Shown here one piece after another: positions 49,595-60,030 of a DNA stretch of 64,000 bases; positions within the stretch are counted from its first letter, which is position 1; each line of letters opens with the position of its first letter. Source of the stretch: Achatina immaculata. Lineage: Eukaryota; Mollusca; Gastropoda; Stylommatophora; Achatinidae. Under the pieces are notes generated by a model. It worked only from the letters and a program-made list of their open reading frames with translations, ran no database searches and was not told where the DNA came from. The stretch covers positions 14,367,803 to 14,431,802 of the forward strand of contig CM019704.1 of the NCBI GenBank assembly GCA_009760885.1, read 5' to 3'. Position numbers and translations under genes: made by a program.

Positions 49595-51160
49595 GTTACC
49601 TTTTGGCCGGGGGCGTACGACCCGACCTAAACGGTTCGTTTTCGTGCTAGCACGAATTGTAAATTGGTTTTCCATTTGGTGTTTTGTGATTCTGGTAAGA
49701 AAGATTTGTTCAAGCTATGATCTCCACCTGAGACCCTACGTTTTTCTGTTGAAATGTAAGTTTTGTTATAAGTGTAAGTTCTGTTATAATGATTAAGACT
49801 TTTGTGGCATGAAGCAGATGAAATGTTAACTGAATTTCGTAAGAGTCTACATTTCGTTGTATACCAGTTTTGCAATGTAATGGAAAATTGTTGCTTCTGA
49901 TCATAATGAAGGATGTCTTAATAATTAACAATAATTTCTTGCAAATTTTGATCGAACTGTTGAAGTGTAAAATGTAGCAGTTGAAGTGCTGCTGGAACAT
50001 TTTATAAGCCAGTGAGTTGTGTTTTCAGTTTACGTTAATGTCCAGTACAGGGAAAGTTAAGATCTGTCATTTTTAAACTGTGTGAGAAATTTATTCACTG
50101 ACATTCGGTTCAGTAATGAAGAATGTGGTCAATATGAAGTGTATTGTAAATTTTGTACTGAGACCCGAAGATGTTTGGGGCCCGAATAAAACGAAATGTT
50201 TTTTCTAAAGAGATTATTAGTTTATTGTATATTCACTGGCCAATATATGTTAATATGTGTGTGGTCCAGAACATATCTGAGGCTTCTTCTTCTTCGTTCG
50301 CTTCTACCACAAAGACCGCCCCGTGATCCTACTGAATTTAATCCTGTGGTCCTCGATAGGTCCCGTGGTCTTCTGTGGTCCCCGAAAGGACCACACGAGA
50401 TCCACGAGAGGACCACAAGAGGTTCAGAGTATCGCGAGGCTTGGGCCTGTATTCTCGGTGGGTCTCAGAAGCGGGATTCCGTGGCACCAGGTTTTCGCTG
50501 CACCAGTTTAATCTAGAGTTGGACTTTCTCATCGGAAAACCTCGACGTGTTTTGCGATACCTGCGTATCACCGCCGGGTGAGAGGTGGTTGCCCATCCAG
50601 TTCAGAGTTGGACTTTCTCACCGAAAACCTCAGCGTGATTAGGATACGCATACATCTCGGTCGGGTGACAGGTGGTTGCCTATCTAGACTGCACTAGTCC
50701 AGTGTCTCCGACTTCAGCAGTTTGTGGTCGTGGCCGCTACCCTTCCTATTTTTGACCAGGATGGAGCTTTTGTCCAGGAGGACGAATCCTCGCCACTAGT
50801 AAGTTTCACGTATGGGTTAAGCCGGTTTAGGCGCATTATCCCAGTATGGGCGTGTTTAGGACGTGACCGACCTCTAGAGCGGAGGCACCGTGTCATGAGT
50901 AGTCATCAAGTTTCACCCCTGGGTTAAGCCGATTTAGGCATATTTCACCAGTATGGGTGTATATCGGACGTGGCTGGCTTCTAGAGCAGAGGTGCCGTGG
51001 TATGAGTAGCTCTCGACGCGAGACTACTGGACATATCGATTAAACTTCATTTCATCCTTTCCTTCACCCTTTCACAGCAGTGCCGCCCGGCAACCCTAGT
51101 CGCACTTTCTTCATTGGGCGGGGAGAGTTTCACTCCACGCGCGGCAGCCGAAGAATCTCG
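49595..51160 (+). other. Unexplained GC-richer module with two internal duplications
   Basis: The block stands out from its AT-rich surroundings. A segment with gttggactttctcatcggaa, cgcgtatcacc and gggtgagaggtggttgccca occurs twice (50516-50600, 50604-50690). A second segment with agtttcacgtatgggttaag, ccggtttaggc and tctagagcggaggcaccgtg occurs twice (50805-50907, 50909-51010). TATA-like ttttataag lies near 50000 and AATAAA near 50183. It could be an LTR or the untranslated part of a retroelement, but no paired LTR, primer site or pol sequence is seen. Confidence 0.4.
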
Positions 51161-52230
51161 CCAGCAGTAATATCTGGGGCATATTTTCTTATCATTTTTA
51201 TCATCATTTATTGTGACATATCATGTAGTATTTGATTAATTTGACTCATTATTTTTTCATGCATTAATTTGCTTTATGTTCAATGCCAAGTGCTGATCAT
51301 GTGTTGTGAGTGATAGGTCAGGCCCTTTATTGTTTCAGTATTTTATTTTATTTGTGTCGTCAGATGTAATTAAAACTGATATTGATGAAGCATGATCTTT
51401 GAATTGATTTATATCTTGTGTTGTTAGTTTTTGGAGTGTGAGGAGAGAAGCAGACTTTAATTTTCAGCATACACATGACATTATAGAAAACGGCCATTAA
51501 GGACCAAGAAAGGGGATCCGGGTCTAGAACGCAAATAAACGCTAACAGAGAATAAATTCTCTTCGTACAAACTGTGCATGGCTTTTGGAGAATTCTTGTG
51601 TTTTCCACAGTACGAATGTACGAATTAATGGAGAAATTTTATTTCAATAATAATATCCATATGACCCATAACAATTCATAGCATACACCACAATATTATA
51701 CAGTAAATTAGAATAGTGAAAAGACAACTGTGACTCGAACCATGGACACAAGTAGGACGAGCAAAACGTCTAGATGAAAAAAGACAAAGTACTATAAACT
51801 GCAGTAATTATCAAAGATTATTATAAACTCTTTCTTCCGTCTTTGCTGTAGCAGCCATTTTTCACCAGTGCCATCTCATTGGACAAAATAGATTCTCTCA
51901 GAAAAACGAGGCGTGCCAAAATGGAACTTTTCTTGCCACTTTTTGCAGAAATCACCATGTTTCCTACAATTCATCTGTATTAAGCAGATAAGAATCTGAC
52001 TCTTGTTCTTGATATACCTTGAATATATACATATGTTTTCAAACATGTAAAACATAAGTGCTTATGTGTGTAATACATATGTGTTTGTGCGTATATGCGT
52101 ATTCATAAGGTACTTACATAAGTATGTGCTTTTATGAAGACACATACGCCGATATCAAAAAAGTTCTACACTTACATTATCTGTATCAGTGTAGCACAGA
52201 ACGTCGATAACATAACCCACTAAAAAAGAT
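51161..52230. other. Unassigned AT-rich stretch
   Basis: No gene or transposon was recognised. Confidence 0.45.
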
Positions 52231-53526
52231 CTGAGGTGTGATCAAAAAGTGTCCGGACTGGACTTATTTAAAACACACAAAAAAACAAACGAAGAAGAAG
52301 AAGAAGAAGCAATCTCTTTTAGTCACCTTCGAAATAGAGCCGTTCTGAAGCAGCACACTTGGTTCAAGCCTATTCCCACTGCTAGCAGCATTTTCTGAAG
52401 TCATCTTCTGATATGGAGTAAAGCTGCTTCAACGCATTCTGTTGTATCTCATCAACATCCTGAAATCTTTTCCTTTTTTTTTTTTCATTTTTTTGGGAAT
52501 AGGAAAAAGACACCGGCAGCGATATCAGGTGAATATGATTGTTGCTGGACCTGTGGGATGCCGTAAATTAGCAATAAACTGCTGCACAAGTAGCGATGAA
52601 TAGGCGGGCGCGTTGTCATGGTGAAGTTGCCATTCTCACGCTCTCATGCATTGTCGGCCTTTTGCGACGAACTGTGTCCTGCAAACGCAACAAAACTTCA
52701 CAGTAGTGTCCCTTGTTTACTGTCTGACTTGATGGAGCATATTCATCATGGACAATTCCACTGTGATCGAAAAAAAAATGGCACTGTCTTGAAATTGCCG
52801 TGGGTGGGGTGGGGGGGGGGTCTGAGAGAAGTGAGAGTCTTTCACTGCGAAGACTGTAGTTTCGACCCATAAACCACGATTCAGTTATGATCGCCTTTAA
52901 AAAGTTTTCGTCTTTTTTGACGCATTCAAACAGGTTACGAGCAGCTAAAACATGGGTATTGTTTCTGATCAGCTGAGAGCACTTTTGGCATAACTTTAGC
53001 TGACACATGTCTTATGCCCAGAACGTCAGTAAGAATTGACCGAATTCAACCGAAATTAACGTGTAATTCTACAGATAACCCACCAATAGTTTTTTAGGCG
53101 ATTTTATAGGGCAAGTTCAATATTTTCTTCGCTTTTGCTGGTTGCGGGCCTCCCAGACTGTTCATCATTCTCAACACTTTCATGGCCATCTTTAAAAAGT
53201 TTATATCACTCATAAACTTGTGTACCACTCATACAATCCTCCTCACAGACTACCTGTAGCTATAAGTATGTGTCTTTGTACGTTTCGTCAAGTTTTTGAC
53301 AAAATCTTATGCAAATTCGTTTTTCGGACATGAAAAATGCGACGAACAGATTCAGATATGTCAGAAAAAAGCACTACCGTAAGCAACGCAGACAAGCAAT
53401 GGGGACGAGGCTTACACCACGCGTAAGGTATATGCCAAAGTCAACCTGTGTCTATCCGTTTCCATTTGTGTCAGTCGGTTCCGGAGTTAATGCTGTCATT
53501 CCGGATATTTTTGATTACACCTCGTA
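52231..53526 (-). mobile_element. Decayed mariner-type transposon with terminal inverted repeats
   Basis: The ends are inverted copies: gaggtgtgatcaaaaagtgt then ccgga at 52233-52257, and the reverse complement of gaggtgtaatcaaaaatatc then cgga at 53500-53523. TA follows the right end. The minus strand encodes transposase fragments: FFDHSGIVHDEYAPSSQTVN, LRLQDTVRRKRP, then HHDNAPAYSSLLVQQF in another frame, and YSPDIAAGVFFLFPK. The GDE before the first Asp is damaged, HHDNAPA keeps the second Asp, and the third (normally SPDLAPxD) reads Val. The element is inactive. Confidence 0.87.
52616..53008 (-). pseudogene. Mariner transposase pseudogene fragment
   Basis: This is the longest remaining open piece (130 codons) of the transposase in the 52231-53526 element. 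It covers the end of the HTH linker to just before the second catalytic Asp, where a frameshift moves the HHDNAPA motif to another frame. A G-run insertion (about 52801-52820) has replaced part of the WK-x-PKKA-like segment with prolines. Confidence 0.8.
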
Positions 53527-53584
53527 CAAAGTAACTGTGTTTTACTGTTGCTGAATGACTGCGTCAAAATGAAGAGCACAGAGA

Positions 53585-53640
53585 TGAAGTGCTGAATATC
53601 ACACGGGCCTACGAACCAATTCTTCGCCCTTTTAAAATAC
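53585..53640 (+). mobile_element. Family D LINE 3'-end fragment
   Basis: Contains cacgggcctacgaaccaatt, cttcgcccttttaaaata and a caattcattcgatt tail. It corresponds base for base, with substitutions, to the terminus at about 7945-7998. Confidence 0.5.
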
Positions 53641-53830
53641 AATTCATTCGATTACACGAAAAATAAATGATCAAATGAAATGCAAAACAATATATAAAAC
53701 TTCCAAAAGATGGATTGTTCACACGAAAGAAAACAGCAAACGATCGAATGAAATACAAAACAATGCATAAAAAATTCTTCACGCGCTTTCGTTCATATAT
53801 AAAAGAAAATAGCAACTGATCAAATGAAAC
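53636..53830. repeat. Diverged repeat, three units
   Basis: Units contain gatcaaatgaaatgcaaaac, aatatataaaa and a cacgaaagaaaa-like spacer. Confidence 0.55.
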
Positions 53831-54779
53831 ACAAATAACTACAAGAACATTCTCTCACGAAGTTCATTTAAGAATCAACAGATGGGTTGTCTGAGAAAAA
53901 CAGTAAAATGATCGAGGTAAAATGAAAATGATCACACAACACAGAAAACTAAAACATTAAAAAGAATTATCATGAGGTGGAAGAAAAAGGAAACAGAACG
54001 TCATCTTTGTATGGTCAATTAACACATCAGAAAAAAAAAACTATTGGTATGACAGAAAGCTAAATTTACATTGATATGGAGGAAAAAATCCAATCAAAAC
54101 TCTTTCACCTGTGACAGGAAAATGCCGCCAGTTGCTGGCAAATAATGAATTATTTACATTAATTTCCTGTAAACCAAAACGTTGAGCAGGTAGTTCATCA
54201 CTTTATGTTGTTTTGGCCGTGTACCCTCTTCTGGCCTGATAACAGCTGTAGACCCCTCATTAAAAAAATAAAGCAATAAATAGAACCATGATGATGTCAT
54301 GATTTTTTTAAGTCAGCGAATCCATTTGCTACCCGCTGACCCCCAAAAATCTTTCCGTGGACCACTTGGGATCCCAGATTAAGAATAACTAGGTTAATAA
54401 GTCCACGAGGTCTGGGATTTTAAAGGTAGAACACTAGGACCGGACCTGACCGTGTTAACAGTCAACTCACAAGAGTTCAGAAAGTACGAAATAGCTACAC
54501 AAACGTGCAAGCGGACTTTTCCTCACTTCGTTTTCGCTGACTTAAGAAGGCATGAAGTTGGAGAGTTTATATCTAAGAAAAAGTAAATATGATTCCAAGT
54601 GTTTTCTAACTGGAAGAAGGTGAAAAGAAATGTTTTCGCTTCTCCAGCATAGTGTGAATACTGAACCAAGAGGATGCGCTGACTGCCAGCAGGATACGAC
54701 AATTCTTGTTCAACCTAACTGAAGCCTACTTCCAGGGACTGACCATGCAACGTGCTGAGCAACTAAGACAAAGAAAACT
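53831..54779. other. Unassigned intergenic stretch
   Basis: A-rich. No gene was recognised. Confidence 0.45.
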
Positions 54780-54865
54780 GAAACGAATCAACAAACTTTA
54801 TTTTCAAGGCGTGAATAATTTGGGGCACAGGCATGTCTGACGTTCTGCCCTGGGTCTCTCGGCTT
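54780..54865 (-). mobile_element. Family D LINE 3'-end fragment, inverted
   Basis: The minus strand reads gggcagaacgtcagacatgc, ctgtgccccaaattattcac and ttgaaaataaag, followed by an ATTC-like tail. This is the same terminal module as at 7150, 7998, 11335 and 53640. Confidence 0.65.
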
Positions 54866-55104
54866 TCCTTCAAACGCAGTCATTCATAATGAGTGTTAAT
54901 GAAAGTGTTGCTAATATACAGACAACAACGCTAAATGAGACCTCTTTATTTCCTCCAGCATAGTCACATTTCATCCCCTCACTACAATCATCTTTAGACA
55001 CCCTTTCTTCTTTTCCCCAACAATCATCATTACCCCTTCCCTTTTCAACACTACTACCAGGGTCTCCGATAGCATCTTTGGGAGCCAGTGCACTTTACCT
55101 AACC

Positions 55105-56040
55105 CCATCATCGTCATCATCATCATGTGCCGTGCCGGCTGGCGTTGGCTATTATGCTTCTCCAGAGTATCCGATTCTTCATGCAGGCCATCAGCTCAGT
55201 TGGTGATCTCCTCTCACACCATCCCGTCAGACTGTCTAGTATCATTTCTCTTGGTCTTCCTCTTGATCTTCTTCCTTCTATTTTTTCCTGTTGTTATAAT
55301 ATTTTCAATGCCCCCTCTTCTCATTGCATGTCCTATGAAAGTACATTGTCTCTCTCTTATCTTTTTGACAAGATTTTTTGTCTCTCCAGCTCTTCTCATA
55401 CATTCTTCATTAGTTATTTTTGCTGTTCAGGGGTTTCGCAACATTCTTCTAATAAACCACATTTCTGCTGCTTCCAATGATTTTTGTGCAGACTTGCCTA
55501 TTGTCCATGATTCATTCCATATAACAAGATAGGTTCAATATAGCATTTTAGGACTCGTTTTCTAACATTCATTGATAAGGATGTGTTGGTTAATATGTTT
55601 CTCATTCTCTGAAATGCAGTCTTTGCTTGGCTTATTCTGTTCCTAATTTCTGTTCTGCATTTCCCATCTGAAGTTATTACTGCTCCAAGGTATTTGAATT
55701 TCTGCACCTGCTTTAGAATAGTTCCGTTTAATTTTATACTGCATGCTGGTGGATTCTGTTTCTTAGATATAACCATAGTCTCTGTCTTTTTGATGTTCAA
55801 AGTAAGGTCTTTTTGTTCACTTTCTTTGGCCACTTTATCCAAGAGATTTTGCAGGTCTTGTTGGTTCTCAGCTATCAGTACTGTGTCGTCAGCATACCGA
55901 AGGTTGTTAATATTGTATCCTCCAATTTTTATGCCTGGTTCTGTGATGATTGTTCTTAGAATATTCTCGCTATACAGAGAAAAAAGGTCTGGAGATAGTA
56001 CACATAATTGCCGCACCCCTTGTTTTATAGGTTGATATTT
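55105..56040 (-). mobile_element. RTE-like LINE fragment B2, RT palm to 3' tail
   Basis: The minus strand has a 172-codon open frame (55498-56016). It contains SPDLFSLYSENIL, GIKIGGYNINNLRYADDTVL (the YADD catalytic pair), LNIKKTETMVISKK and FKYLGAVITSDGKC. After a short break a second frame (55214-55399) has CTFIGHAMRRGG-type C-terminal text. It ends in a repeated ATG tail (55105-55124 on the plus strand as CATCAT). The 5' half is missing. It is the best-preserved of three copies (others at 5521-6077 and 44018-44370). Confidence 0.9.
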
Positions 56041-56659
56041 TACCTAACCCCCCCCCCAAAAAAAATCATACTGATTAGTCATTTCTTATCATTCACTACG
56101 GGGCCTCAGAAGCAATCCAGACCCTCCATTAAAATAAAGCCTACGGGCCCCTGAGCAATGCACCACCTGGATTCCTCCAAACCTCACGCTCCCCCCCCCC
56201 CCGGCTCAGTGGGCCAGACCACAGTCACCACACTCACTTTCACAGCCCCATTCTTGTACATCAAAGACCCGAAGAGACATCCACAAATATCCACTTGTAA
56301 CAGCAAGACGCGGATATCGCCTGATCATACCCGGCCCCACATTCAACATAAGACCAGATCTTGGTAACAAAAGTCACCGTTTTTTCCTCCATAAAAGGTA
56401 CCACTTGTTCAGGAATTAACGCAGTAGCTCCTACTAGCAATTCTGGAGTTATTGAGTTAGCCTGTTCTGCATACTGATAAGAAGACAACACCCAGGTCTT
56501 CCTCGTTTCTGCCGAATGTCCTATCTGCCCCTTCCCTTTCTGTGAAACATTTGTAGTAAGTCTGATTTGTACGTCGGCAGTTTCGTGTTGGGAAACTAAA
56601 GTTCATTGAAAGGATTTTCATCCAGAGATAGAACAATTGTTAAAATCTTGGACCATGAG
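56041..56659. other. Unassigned stretch with C runs
   Basis: C runs at about 56050-56057 and 56191-56202. Nothing else was recognised. Confidence 0.45.
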
Positions 56660-57410
56660 TAAAAAAAAGACTTAATCTTAATTCTATATTTGTATAATAT
56701 GTAGAAATATGAATGAAAACGCCTCATAACTTTTCAGTATAGTCTACATCATTTTCAACGCAGCTGTGTCAACGCTCCTGGATATCTCGAGAAAAAAAAT
56801 CTTCTGAATAACCCTGTAGCCAACTAAGCACGGCCTCTTTAATCTCTTCGCCCCTTACTGAACTTCTCCTCATCTAGTGGCTTCTAGAGGGGTTTAAACA
56901 CAAGGTAATCACATGGTGCGAGGTTGGCTAGATATGCTGGATGTGGAAGACACTCCAAACGCAGATTCATAATTTACTGTGCTGCTGCAGGTAGTGTGTG
57001 AAGCCTTCCGTTATCAGGACTGAGCAAACCACGATGTTTTGACTTGACTGAAGTTTTAAAGTGGTTCTCAAGCAGATCACAGCATATTTCTTGTCTGGCT
57101 GTGGTTCATAGGGGCATGTAATGCCTTTACAGTCCAAGTAGAATGTAAGCATCAATTTTCCGGCTGACTGAGTTGTATGGAACTCCTTTGTTTTCTGCAA
57201 GAAAGGATGTTGCCACTCCTTGCTGGCTTGCTTTGTCTCTGGCTGGAAGTAATATGCCCAGCATTCGTCTCCAATGACTATATACTGTAGAAAACCATCT
57301 CCTTCAGCTTCTAAACGTCAGGCACAGTAGAAACGAATAACTGGTTGGTATTCTTCTCTCGTGCATGCTTCAAAATGGAGCTGCCATCTTTGGTTGTGGT
57401 TTGCTGACAA
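56660..57410 (-). pseudogene. Mariner-type transposase pseudogene
   Basis: In successive minus-strand frames the sequence reads EEYQPVIRFYCA, IVIGDECWAYYFQPETKQAS followed by KEWQHPFL, QSAGKLMLTFYLDCKGI, SPDNGRLHT and LPHPAYLANLAPCDYLVF. These match the order GDE-W, PETK, GK-M, DN-R-H and SPDLAPxD of mariner transposases, with all three Asp positions still visible. Most of the N-terminal helix-turn-helix part is deleted and frames are broken. I did not find terminal inverted repeats. Confidence 0.78.
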
Positions 57411-57829
57411 CATATTTTCCAAAATGCTCTCACGACTCCAAACACATACATGTAGAGAGAGATGGCTTAACATTTTTAGAGCAAAATTATGGCTACTCTG
57501 ACTCGCTCAAATCAACCAAAGACAGACGAAATCAGAGGAAAACACACAACTAGTTAAGAACTATCAATTAATTCAGGAATGGAAAGCTATTCTCCAGATA
57601 TATCCACAAGCTATAATCTAATAACCTTTTTCACTTTTTACATGTTATCATATCTTGTATTTCTCTATAAATTAATGTAGCTTTTTTATTTCTTTTCACT
57701 CGTATCTGCATTTTTAAAAATAAACATAAGGAAAGTCTAAACGTTACAGCTGTACACTTCGGTCTGAATGCAAATGTTCTTATCTTTCCAATAAAATGGA
57801 TGGCGACTGCAGTAAAACTGGTTCAAATA

Positions 57830-58340
57830 ATAAAGGTAGACAGAGGTGTATGGTGCAGTTTTACAGGGCGGCAGAAGGAGTGAGAAAAAACGAACAGAAA
57901 ATATGAATAAGATGAGAATGTATAAATGAAAAACATACAACATCCAATATTTCGGCGTGAGACTTTTTCGAGGATTACATATACAGAACAAGACAAAACA
58001 TACAACTAAACGAAAAACTTATCTGTGTAGCATCCTCCAAGAGAGTAGAAACACAAGAATGTATGTCCCTCAGACCAGACGAGGCACAGAAAGAGGAAAG
58101 CAGTGTTCCAACTCTCTGGAGGATACCACACAGATAAGTTTTTCGTTTAGTTTTGTCTTGTTTTGTGTATGTAATCATCGAAAAAGGCTCACGCCGAAAT
58201 ATTGGATGTTGTATATTTTTCATTTATACATTCTCATCTTACTCTCATATTTTCTATTCGTTTTTCTCACTTACTCACTCCTTCTGCCGACTTGTAAAAC
58301 TGCACCATACACCGCTATCCACCTTATCTTTCCAACAAGC
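57830..58340. repeat. Long imperfect inverted repeat (fold-back)
   Basis: The left arm (about 57830-58053) and the reverse complement of the right arm (about 58098-58340) share ggtgtatggtgcagttttac, cggcagaaggagtgag, gatgagaatgtataaatgaa, acatccaatatttcggcgtg, aacgaaaaacttatctgtgt and atcctcca. Arms are roughly 220-240 bp around a short loop. It could be a fold-back/MITE-type element or two copies of one repeat in opposite orientation. The small open frames on both strands (CNPRKSLTPKYWMLY-like) mirror each other for that reason. Confidence 0.88.
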
Positions 58341-58384
58341 ATGAAACTATTAGTTATAACAGCTTTACTGAGGAGTAGTGGCTT

Positions 58385-58745
58385 CTAAATGATCTCCACC
58401 ATGACTTCTCAATGATATCTACATTACATATCAATGATATTTATCACGACATCTCATTAATCTCTATCTTGACATCTTAATGATCTCTACCATGACTTCT
58501 CAATGATATTTATCACGACATCTCACTAATCTCTATCTTGACATCTTAATGATCTCTACCATGACTTCTCAATGATATCTACATTACATATCAATGATAT
58601 CTATCATGACATCTCACTGATCTCTACCCTGACATCTTACTGATCTCTACAATGACATCCTAATGATATCTACCATGACATCTCAATGATCTCTACTATT
58701 ACTTCACAATGATCTCTACCGTGACTTCTCAATGACCTCCGCCAT
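58385..58745. repeat. Degenerate ~24-30-bp minisatellite
   Basis: Units like tctctaccatgacttctcaa followed by tgata. A longer block (caatgatatctacattacat) appears twice near 58411 and 58570, so part of the array was duplicated as a unit. Confidence 0.88.
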
Positions 58746-59299
58746 GACAGCCGCCATGGTCATTCCAGCCAACTTTCTCTAAGGTCGTCTATCCAGAAAA
58801 CACTTCAGAGTCCATATCCGATTTCGTCTGCCCTCAAAGCCAGCATGAGATTAAAGCATGAATGGACCTAGCTGACCATTGCACAGCCTGGACATCTTGA
58901 ATGAACACTTCCATTACAAAAAATCCAATCAACCAATGGCCGAATAAGGGAGTACTACTAGCCGAGACAACGAGCTCCACCTCCTTATACTGTTTCTACT
59001 GCCATTTTATTTATTAGTAAATAAAATCCTCAAACCAGTGTGATAGACTGAGGACAGAAGTTAAGTCTGTGATGGAGTGTCGGCAGTTGTGGCGGTGAAT
59101 GGTAATGATGTTAAGAGAGTATTGGATTGCGCGAGGAACAGGGACAGAGAGTGGGGAAAAGGAAGGTGAGGGAGAAAAGTCGCGGATTTGGATGAGAAAG
59201 TTAACAATTGGTTGCAGGTTAACAGAGTGTAGTCAGTATTAAAGAAACAATAAATACAATTACAGACAAAGGTAGCCCTATTATATATGCAGGAAACTC
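58746..59299. other. Unassigned stretch
   Basis: No gene or repeat family was recognised. Confidence 0.45.
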
Positions 59300-59525
59300 T
59301 CTACCGTAGAGAGCGGAACAACAACACAACTCCTTCAGATCATCAGAGGAAGTACCCCCCCTCAGACAAGTGTTTCGGCCCTTTAAACTCCTGACACTCT
59401 AAGGGGGTGGGCCCCTCTGGGTCATGACTCCCAGAGGTCTTGTGAGTTGTTGTTTTTTTTCCGGTCCCGGGATCGAACCCATGATCTTCCAGTTGCCATA
59501 AAGCAATGTTAATCCTTATATTTCC
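59300..59525 (-). repeat. tRNA-derived SINE candidate with strong B box
   Basis: The minus strand carries atgggttcgatcccgggacc, an excellent RNA polymerase III B box. It is preceded by aacattgctttatggcaact, as in a tRNA-derived head. A body with ctctgggagtcatgaccc follows. The A box is weak, and there is no second copy in this window to confirm the boundaries. Confidence 0.5.
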
Positions 59526-59744
59526 CTTGACATATCGGTGCACAAAAGAATGATGTAGTCAGCATCTAGACTGCCCGTCTTCACTTCCCTGGCTACAGAA
59601 TAGGCTACATTTGGGTGACAGGAGCCCCTCCGAGCTGATTACAAAAGACTAATGAGACGACAAATGTTCATATTACAGGCATCACCATAGCGCAATCATC
59701 TTTCCTTTCTCTTCTGTTAACTAAGACAAGAAGATGATGTCCGT

Positions 59745-60030
59745 TTTTGGCAATCGGGAACTCACAGCTGACATGTTAGCGTCAGGGTTGGCGAACCACA
59801 GTTGGCCAAGACCCTGTCCCACCTCTCCGTTGGTACCCCCAGTAAGTCATAACCTGGCTAACCATGGTGGTGGAATCTGATAAGGAAATATTGCACACTA
59901 TCTGCTTTTTAACTGCACCCAGTTATGCTGTGCTTCAACAACTCTATAGCATCGGCTGCAAAGAACACCGATCTGCACCTCCAGGGAGACAGAAGAAGAA
60001 GAAGAAGAAGAGGAGGAGGAAGAGGAAGAC
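59745..60030 (+). repeat. SINE-like repeat copy 3, most complete
   Basis: It starts tggcaatcgggaactcacag, continues gcgtcagggttggcgaacca, ccaagaccctgtccc, ctgtgcttcaacaactctat and gcatcggctgcaaagaacac, and ends in an AAG tail (59992-60012). It serves as reference for the copies at 31580-31885 and 18639-20447. Tails differ (AAG, A-rich, AAT), as is common for SINEs. No pol III promoter is evident. Confidence 0.65.

Noticed and set aside
55125..55532. Plus-strand hydrophobic open frames (135 and 117 codons)
   Set aside because: They are antisense to the RTE-like RT fragment B2. The same hydrophobic shadow appears over copy B1.
57957..58388. 143-codon open frame
   Set aside because: It runs through the inverted repeat, and mirrored text on the other strand shows it is structural repeat, not a gene.
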